Source: Candidatus Firestoneibacteriota bacterium (GTDB lineage: Bacteria; JACRDZ01). Taken from it: a DNA stretch of 12,512 nt. The number at the start of each line of letters is the position of its first letter. Position 1 is the first letter of the stretch. Below are positions 6,874 through 12,512 of this stretch, piece by piece. The DNA is taken from assembly GCA_016212735.1 (NCBI GenBank), contig JACRDZ010000089.1, positions 1 to 12,512 of the forward strand, in the 5' to 3' direction. The notes under the pieces are model-generated. The model ran no database searches and was not told the origin of the DNA. It was given only the letters and a program-made list of their open reading frames with translations. The position numbers were made by a program, and so were the translations under genes.

Positions 6874-9468
6874 ATTAAATTAAAATGCCGTGTTTTTAAC
6901 TTTTTATTAATAATTTTTATTATTTTTAAATTTATTTCTACGCTTTATGCAGTGCCTGCTGCTCCGATTACATTTACAATTAACCAGCCTGATGGAACAT
7001 CTTTTGAAGCAAAACAAAAAGGTGATGAAACAATTCACTGGTATGAGACTCATGACGGATATACAATTATAAAAAATAAAGAAACAGGATGGTGGTATTA
7101 TGCTATACCTGATTTATATTCAGGATTTACAATGGGTAAATATAAAGTTGGTAGTTTAAAAATATCCAGAGATCAAATTAAATCATCAAAAGGATTAAAA
7201 CCAGCTGCAAGACAAGCTAAAAAGATAAATAGAAAGTTACCATTATTAAAAAGAAATATCACTTTCCCTCATTCTCAAAAAATTATTGTTATTATGGTTG
7301 AATTCAATGATATTACAGGTAAATATACTAAAGAAACTTTTCAAGATTTATTTTTTTCTCAGGATAAAAGATCTGTTGCAAATTACTATAATGAAATTTC
7401 TTATGGAAAATTCAACATAATTCCTGCTTTTAATGGGGTAAACAACGGTGTTGTAGGCTGGGAAAAACTTAATCAGGATCATCCTGATTGTGAAAGATCT
7501 GAGGACCCAATATCATCATACATTAAACTGGCTTTAGACGCAATTAAATCATCAGATTCATATATTGATTTTAGTATTTATGATGATAATGAAGATGGCG
7601 TAATTACACCTCTTGAGCTGTCTCTCATAATTGTAGTAGCAGGGTATGAAGCTTCTTATGGCGGAGTAAATGCAAATCCAAGCGTATGGGCGCATCAATC
7701 AATACTTCCCTCCCCTGTTTTACTTGATGGTAAGGAATTAAGTTATTATGCAATGTTTGGAGAAAAACATTTTGACCATCAGGCTACTATTGGAGTTATG
7801 GTTCACGAGCTTGGGCATTTAATGCTGGGGCTTCCGGATCTTTATGATACAGATTATACTTCGCAGGGAATAGGCTTATTTGATGTTATGTGCGGCGGTT
7901 CATGGGCGCAGTCATATACAGATAAATATCCTGGAGCAACTCCGGTACATCCATCAGCATGGACTAAAGAATATATTGGTTTTACCACGCCAAAAATTAT
8001 TAATAATTCCTCTGGATTAGCTTTAAAAGCAGTATCAAATGATTCAACTATAATAAAAGTTCTAACGCAAAATTCTAATGAATATTTTCTTATTGAGAAT
8101 AGATATTTTACCGGATATGACTCTGGATTTATAGGAGCTTTAGGCCTGTCAGAAAAAACAGGTGGTATTGCAATATGGCATATAGATAATTCTCTTTTTT
8201 CCGAGGATTTCTTTGATTGGAATAGTTTTAATAATAATGAGGAACATAAACTCGTTGATATTGAAGAAGCTATAAGTACTCAAAATTTAGATACGGTTAA
8301 TGGTAAAAGCAGATTAGAGGATCTCTATTATTTCGGTAATAACTCAACTTTTAATAATTTATCAAATCCTGACAGTAAACTTTATATAAATTCACCAAGC
8401 GGTGTTTCAATTGCAAATATTTCCGCTCCTGGAACTTTAATGACTGTTGATATACTTGCACCTTTTGATTCTCCTTTAATTCCTGAAAATATATTGCTGA
8501 ATCCATCTTTTGATAGTGGTTCTTTTGATTGGACTATCAATAGTAATAATGATATTATAATAGCAGATATTAGTATTGCTCATAGCGGTAAATGGTTTGC
8601 CTGGTTAGGGGATGATCTTTATTCAAAAATAAATGTGAATGAAAATCTATATCAGGACATTAATATCCCTTCATATTCTTCTGTTGTATATTTACAATTT
8701 TGGTATTTAATTTTAACAGAGGAATTAACAAATATAGGAACCTATGACAAACTCATTGTAGAAATTAGAAATCCGGATGATAACTCATTATTAAAGACTC
8801 TGGTAAAACTCAGTAATCTTGACAATACTTTGGGCTGGCTTGCCAGTGAACAATTTAATGTTTCTGATTTTATAGGCAAGAAAATAAGGCTTAATTTTTA
8901 TGCTGAAACCAATGATAATCATATAACATTATTTCTTGTAGATGATATATCATTATTTGCCATAAAAGGTATAGAAACACCCGGGCTCTCTGTTAGTTCA
9001 ATGTCTTTAGATTTCGGTACTGTAAAAACAGGTTCTTCAAATACTAAAGAATTAAAACTGTCTAACACAGGCAATGCTCAACTTGTTGTTGGAAACTTAA
9101 GCATTAAAGGAACTGATACAGCAAATTTCAGCATTATTAATGACAATTGTTCAGGTAAAATATTTTCAAAATCAGATGAGCAAACAGTTCAAATAGTTTA
9201 TACACCAAAAGCGTCAGGTATTAAAAATGCTGTTCTTTTCATCCCATCAAATGATCCTCTTAATCCTGTTTTAGAAATTCCATTAACAGGCCTTGGGAAA
9301 AAAGATGATGATAAAAAATGTTTTATTACAAAGATAATTTCTGGAACTTTATTTGAACCATATAACAAAAACATTACTAAAATAAAAGATAGAGATATGT
9401 TAAATAATTTAACAGGCTCTTTTATAATAAAAATATATTATAAATATTCCCCATACGTTTTAAAATAA
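6874..9468 (+). CDS. secreted M6 family (immune-inhibitor-A-like) metalloprotease
   Basis: This is a zinc endopeptidase exported by the Sec system. From ATT at 6874 it has 864 residues. A signal peptide (1-26: basic start, hydrophobic core LLIIFIIFKF, cleavage near LYA) precedes a propeptide typical of M6 (QPDGTSFEAK, GDETIHWYETHDGY). The catalytic region at about 110-400 has an EF-hand-type calcium loop (D237-E248, DDNEDGVITPLE), zinc motif HELGH (H311, H315) followed by GLPDLYD, and a Met-turn GLFDVMCGGSW. A jelly-roll-like domain (about 543-695) and a choice-of-anchor-D/ASH-type domain (about 705-806) follow. The last 49 residues (from C816) resemble the CFI-box C-terminal domain (CFI, KDRDML, YYKYSP) but stop before any membrane helix. 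Starting at GTG 6952 would delete the signal peptide. It lies 16 bp after hom, with no promoter seen. Confidence 0.88.
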   Translation: MKLKCRVFNFLLIIFIIFKFISTLYAVPAAPITFTINQPDGTSFEAKQKGDETIHWYETHDGYTIIKNKETGWWYYAIPDLYSGFTMGKYKVGSLKISRDQIKSSKGLKPAARQAKKINRKLPLLKRNITFPHSQKIIVIMVEFNDITGKYTKETFQDLFFSQDKRSVANYYNEISYGKFNIIPAFNGVNNGVVGWEKLNQDHPDCERSEDPISSYIKLALDAIKSSDSYIDFSIYDDNEDGVITPLELSLIIVVAGYEASYGGVNANPSVWAHQSILPSPVLLDGKELSYYAMFGEKHFDHQATIGVMVHELGHLMLGLPDLYDTDYTSQGIGLFDVMCGGSWAQSYTDKYPGATPVHPSAWTKEYIGFTTPKIINNSSGLALKAVSNDSTIIKVLTQNSNEYFLIENRYFTGYDSGFIGALGLSEKTGGIAIWHIDNSLFSEDFFDWNSFNNNEEHKLVDIEEAISTQNLDTVNGKSRLEDLYYFGNNSTFNNLSNPDSKLYINSPSGVSIANISAPGTLMTVDILAPFDSPLIPENILLNPSFDSGSFDWTINSNNDIIIADISIAHSGKWFAWLGDDLYSKINVNENLYQDINIPSYSSVVYLQFWYLILTEELTNIGTYDKLIVEIRNPDDNSLLKTLVKLSNLDNTLGWLASEQFNVSDFIGKKIRLNFYAETNDNHITLFLVDDISLFAIKGIETPGLSVSSMSLDFGTVKTGSSNTKELKLSNTGNAQLVVGNLSIKGTDTANFSIINDNCSGKIFSKSDEQTVQIVYTPKASGIKNAVLFIPSNDPLNPVLEIPLTGLGKKDDDKKCFITKIISGTLFEPYNKNITKIKDRDMLNNLTGSFIIKIYYKYSPYVLK

Positions 9469-9484
9469 TAAGGGAATTTATATT

Positions 9485-12352
9485 ATGTCATTACAATTAA
9501 ATAATGAACAACGTAAAGCTATTGAATCTACAGAGGGGCCTCTTGTTATCATTGCGGGTGCAGGTACAGGGAAAACGCGTGTTATTACAGAAAAAGTCCT
9601 TTATCTTATTAATGAAAAAAATATTTCTCCAAGAAATATATTAGCTGTTACATATTCAAATCGTGCTTCACAGGAAATGCAGGAAAGAATAAATGAACGT
9701 TTAAAAACTTATTATTATGATATGGAGATAACAACATTTCACAGTTTTTGCAACAGAATTATGCAGGAATATGGTTCTCATATAGGAATCCCTTCTAATT
9801 TTGTTCTTCTTAATGATATAGGAATAGTTCTTTTTCTTAAGAAAATATATGATAAATTGAATCTAACCTATTTTTACAGCCTGACTTCTTCTATTTCATT
9901 CCTTACCGGATTTAGCAAATTTTTTTCAAGAGCAAAAGATGAAATGGTATCACCTGAAGATTTTAAAAAGTATGTGGAATTACAGAAAATTTTATTCCAA
10001 AAAAATAAGAATGACTTAACGCAGGAACAAAAATCATCTTTTGAAACAAAACTAATTGAGTTAAATGAAGAAGCCTTGATCTATCAAACATATCAGAAAG
10101 AAATGTTAAAAGCAGGATATCTTGATTTTAATGATCTCATAATCTACTCAATTCTTCTTTTTAATAAACGCCCTCATATTCTTTCAAAATATCAGGAACG
10201 TTTTAAATATATTCTTGTTGATGAGTTTCAAGATACAAATATAGCTCAAATTGAATTATTAAGACTTCTTGCAAGTAAATACCGCAATATTACTGTTGTC
10301 GGAGATGACGACCAGAGTATTTATCATTTTAGAGGTGCAAGTTACGCAAGTTTTATAAGATTTAATGAAATTTTTCCAGAAGCAAATAAAATTACTTTAT
10401 CCCAAAATTATCGTTCTACAAAAAACATCCTTTCGTTAGCTAATGAAATAATTAATTTAAATGCTTTAAGCCGTTTTGATGCGGACAAAAAACTCTTTAC
10501 TCAAAATGAACAGGGGAAAAAAATAACAATTGTAACTGCAAATGATTTTGAATCTGAAGCTAAATATATTGTAGAAAAAATAAAAAATATATATTCAAAT
10601 TTACCTGATTCTTTAAAAAGTTTCAATCATTTTGCAGTGCTTTATCGAGCACATACTCATAAAGATAAACTTTTGGAATTATTAAATGAGGCAAATATCC
10701 CATTTCAAATAAAAAAATCCCTCGATTTTTTCTCTCATCCAAAAGTAAAAGATTTGGTTGCATTATTAAAAGTTATTAATGATCCTTTTGATAATATTAG
10801 TTTATTTAGAATATTATCACTTAAATCTTTCTCATGGGAAGATAAGCTTTCTTTAAATAGATTGGCAAAAGAAAAAGAAATATCATTATTCCACGCAATT
10901 GATGCGGATGAAAAGTTAAAAAATATTTTTAGTAATGTTAAACTATTTATTGGCAGGATGTCAGAAAGTGCTTTAAAATTGTCTTTGTGGGAAATATTTG
11001 CTCTTCTTGCAAAAGAAATAAAAACTTCAGATTTTAGTGATCTGGATTTAGAAAATTCTAATCTAATTGAATTTTATTCTATTGTTACAGATTTTATAGA
11101 AAATAATACTCTATCACAACTTAAAAATTTTCTTGAATATCTTGATATTTTAATGCTATATGGAGATATTCCTTCTTCCGACAATTTTTCAGATACACTT
11201 GATGCAGTACAATTAATGACTATTCATGGGTCAAAAGGACTTGAATTTCCTTACGTTTTTATTATTGGTCTTGTATCCCGAAGATTTCCGGGAAATGAAA
11301 GATATGATTTAATACAAATACCTGATGAACTTATGAAAGAACCTCTTCCTAAAGGAGATTATCATCTTCAGGAAGAAAGACGCCTGTTTTATGTCGGTCT
11401 CACCCGCGCATCGAGCGAAATATATCTAACCTGTATAGATAAAAAAGGTACTTCCCCTTCTATTTTTATTAAAGAAATAAGAAAATTAAATATTACCAGC
11501 ATAATTGAAGAAACTTCTTATAATAATAAAGACAATGAAATAAATATACTATTACCTATGTATGATCTAAAAGATAATCAGATTGTTGAAAATTATTCTC
11601 CAAAAGAATTTTCATATACGCAAATAGAAACATATAATGCTTGTCCGCTTAAATATAAATACCGCTATATATTGCATATTCCTGTTCTACCTAATCCTAT
11701 TTTTTCTTTTGGTAATATAATGCATGCAACTCTGGAGGAGTACTATCTAAGAATAAAAGATGGTAATAATCCTGATTGGCAAGAACTTAATGATATTTTT
11801 AATGAAAAATGGAATCCTCGCGGATTCAATTCTCAACAGGAAATAGAGAAAAATAAAAATATAGCACTTGAGCAACTTAAATGTTTTTATGATAAAAATA
11901 GTATTCTATCTCAATGTCCTGTTGCACTTGAACAAAAATTCGAAATAAAAATACCTTTTATTCAAAAAGATATTTTAAATAAAGATGAATATTTCAAAAT
12001 TATTGGACGTATAGATCGCATAGATGCATTAGATAAAGAAAAAAATGTTGAAATTATTGATTATAAAACAGGTAAACCAAAAGATCAGAAAAATGTTGAT
12101 AAAGATATTCAGCTATCAATATATGCAATAGCATGCAGGGAGAAATTCAATCTTAATCCTGTTAAATTAAGTTTTTATTATTTAAAAAACAATCAGAAAA
12201 TATCAACAGAAAGAAATGATAAAGAATTAAATAACACAAAAAACATAATTTTTGATATAATCAATAAAATAAGAGAAAAAAATTTTGCACCATCCCCTTC
12301 TGATTTTAATTGCCAAAGATGCGAATATAAAAATTTTTGTGCATATTATTAA
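9485..12352 (+). CDS. UvrD/PcrA-type helicase fused to RecB-like Fe-S nuclease
   Basis: This 955-residue single-chain helicase-nuclease probably processes DNA ends for recombination repair. The SF1A helicase part carries Walker A AGAGTGKT (24-31), TTFHSF, DEFQD (246-250), GDDDQSIYHFRGA (from 273), QNYRS, the motif V-like TIHGSKGLEF (about 579) and motif VI LFYVGLTRA. The C-terminal PD-(D/E)XK nuclease has H747, D844, D859-Y-K861 and the QxxxY motif (Q876-Y880). Four cysteines, C720 (in NACPLKYKYRY) and C943/C946/C952 (C-x2-C-x5-C at the extreme end), match the iron-sulfur staple of AddB, AdnA/B and Cas4 nucleases. The layout resembles mycobacterial AdnB more than plain UvrD. It starts at ATG after AAGGGA, 16 bp after the protease. 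No partner subunit is visible, and its stop is 5 bp before the palindrome. Confidence 0.92.
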   Translation: MSLQLNNEQRKAIESTEGPLVIIAGAGTGKTRVITEKVLYLINEKNISPRNILAVTYSNRASQEMQERINERLKTYYYDMEITTFHSFCNRIMQEYGSHIGIPSNFVLLNDIGIVLFLKKIYDKLNLTYFYSLTSSISFLTGFSKFFSRAKDEMVSPEDFKKYVELQKILFQKNKNDLTQEQKSSFETKLIELNEEALIYQTYQKEMLKAGYLDFNDLIIYSILLFNKRPHILSKYQERFKYILVDEFQDTNIAQIELLRLLASKYRNITVVGDDDQSIYHFRGASYASFIRFNEIFPEANKITLSQNYRSTKNILSLANEIINLNALSRFDADKKLFTQNEQGKKITIVTANDFESEAKYIVEKIKNIYSNLPDSLKSFNHFAVLYRAHTHKDKLLELLNEANIPFQIKKSLDFFSHPKVKDLVALLKVINDPFDNISLFRILSLKSFSWEDKLSLNRLAKEKEISLFHAIDADEKLKNIFSNVKLFIGRMSESALKLSLWEIFALLAKEIKTSDFSDLDLENSNLIEFYSIVTDFIENNTLSQLKNFLEYLDILMLYGDIPSSDNFSDTLDAVQLMTIHGSKGLEFPYVFIIGLVSRRFPGNERYDLIQIPDELMKEPLPKGDYHLQEERRLFYVGLTRASSEIYLTCIDKKGTSPSIFIKEIRKLNITSIIEETSYNNKDNEINILLPMYDLKDNQIVENYSPKEFSYTQIETYNACPLKYKYRYILHIPVLPNPIFSFGNIMHATLEEYYLRIKDGNNPDWQELNDIFNEKWNPRGFNSQQEIEKNKNIALEQLKCFYDKNSILSQCPVALEQKFEIKIPFIQKDILNKDEYFKIIGRIDRIDALDKEKNVEIIDYKTGKPKDQKNVDKDIQLSIYAIACREKFNLNPVKLSFYYLKNNQKISTERNDKELNNTKNIIFDIINKIREKNFAPSPSDFNCQRCEYKNFCAYY

Positions 12353-12357
12353 TATAC

Positions 12358-12512
12358 TCAGCGAGGTCATAAATTCGCATTTTTGCGCTGGTCTTGAACA
12401 TCGATAGCTGCGTTGCTCAGGTTCGAAATAGTGCAAGGCTATTTCTCGCCTTCGCGCCTTGCTCTCGATGCCCAATCCTCACCGAAAAAATGCGAATTTA
12501 TGACCTCGCTGA
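12358..12512. repeat. 155-bp palindromic element with perfect 27-bp terminal arms (MITE-like)
   Basis: Positions 12358-12384 are the exact reverse complement of 12486-12512. Inside, CATCGATAGC (12399-12408) pairs with GCTCTCGATG (12461-12470) at 9/10, and GAAATAG (12425-12431) pairs with CTATTTC (12439-12445) around a 7-base loop. That loop is centred at 12435, the exact centre of the whole element, so the unit can fold into one long hairpin. GC is about 48% by hand count against roughly 30% around it. No credible gene is inside. The window ends at the arm's last base, so target-site duplication cannot be checked. It begins 5 bp after the helicase stop and may also serve as its transcription terminator. 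Confidence 0.85.

Noticed and set aside
6885..6899. ATG shortly after the AGGAGG site as a protease start
   Set aside because: It is out of frame with the protease and reaches a stop after four codons.
6952..6954. GTG as the protease start
   Set aside because: It lies at the predicted signal-peptide cleavage point, lacks a Shine-Dalgarno at proper distance and would remove the export signal. It remains only as a fallback if ATT initiation is disproved.
7804..7839. HELGH-LML-G-LPD spacing looking one residue longer than the metzincin HExxHxxGxxD
   Set aside because: From memory, other M6 proteins (HENGHM-type) have the same longer spacing, so it is not a defect.
12227..12475. 82-residue minus-strand open frame across the helicase end and the palindrome
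   Set aside because: It runs through the repeat's stem and antisense to the conserved Fe-S cysteine motif, and matches no family I know. Such frames arise inside GC-richer repeats by chance.

Overview
The window is AT-rich (roughly 30% GC by eye) and densely coded. It suggests a low-GC bacterium: strong Shine-Dalgarno sites, a near-consensus sigma-70 promoter, and TTG/ATT as well as ATG starts. The gene types include a TPR-GAF-GGDEF signalling protein, a rhomboid of the 'MIPL(K/R)D' type, an alaC-hom gene pair, and an M6 secreted protease with a choice-of-anchor-D domain and CFI-box-like tail. This mix is familiar from Desulfobacterota-like and related uncultured lineages. That placement is inference and could be wrong at phylum level.

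Layout. (1) 3-2488, plus strand: the 3' part of a large TPR-GAF-GGDEF protein whose beginning lies outside the window, overlapping by ATGA with a rhomboid intramembrane protease. (2) 2489-3988, minus strand: an M50-like membrane metallopeptidase followed by a dolichol-phosphate-mannose-synthase-like glycosyltransferase. This pair converges on the rhomboid gene with zero bases between the stop codons. (3) 3989-4360: the only long non-coding stretch. It holds a 14-bp-period repeat with inverted copies, a decayed copy of the repeat found at the window's far end, and a promoter whose -35 box lies inside a 7-bp dyad. (4) 4361-12352, plus strand: four tightly spaced genes (gaps 13, 16 and 16 bp), namely alaC-like aminotransferase, homoserine dehydrogenase, a secreted M6 metalloprotease and a helicase-nuclease fusion. 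(5) 12358-12512: a 155-bp imperfect palindrome with perfect 27-bp terminal arms, about 48% GC, ending exactly at the window edge.

How the genes fit together. alaC and hom form a plausible amino-acid biosynthesis pair (aspartate family, alanine/glutamate transamination) under one regulated promoter. The protease and the helicase-nuclease follow without a visible promoter or terminator, so they are probably co-transcribed without sharing a pathway. Two intramembrane proteases (rhomboid and M50-like) face each other on opposite strands, one coupled to a signalling protein and the other to a lipid-linked sugar enzyme.

Points most worth attention: a GGDEF domain with a destroyed active site but an intact inhibitory-site RxxD; a protease whose signal peptide is recovered only if translation starts at ATT; the mobile-looking palindrome and its decayed relative 8 kb away; and a single-chain helicase plus iron-sulfur nuclease of AdnB-like layout. 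I did not find a clearly new multi-gene defence or biosynthetic system in this window.
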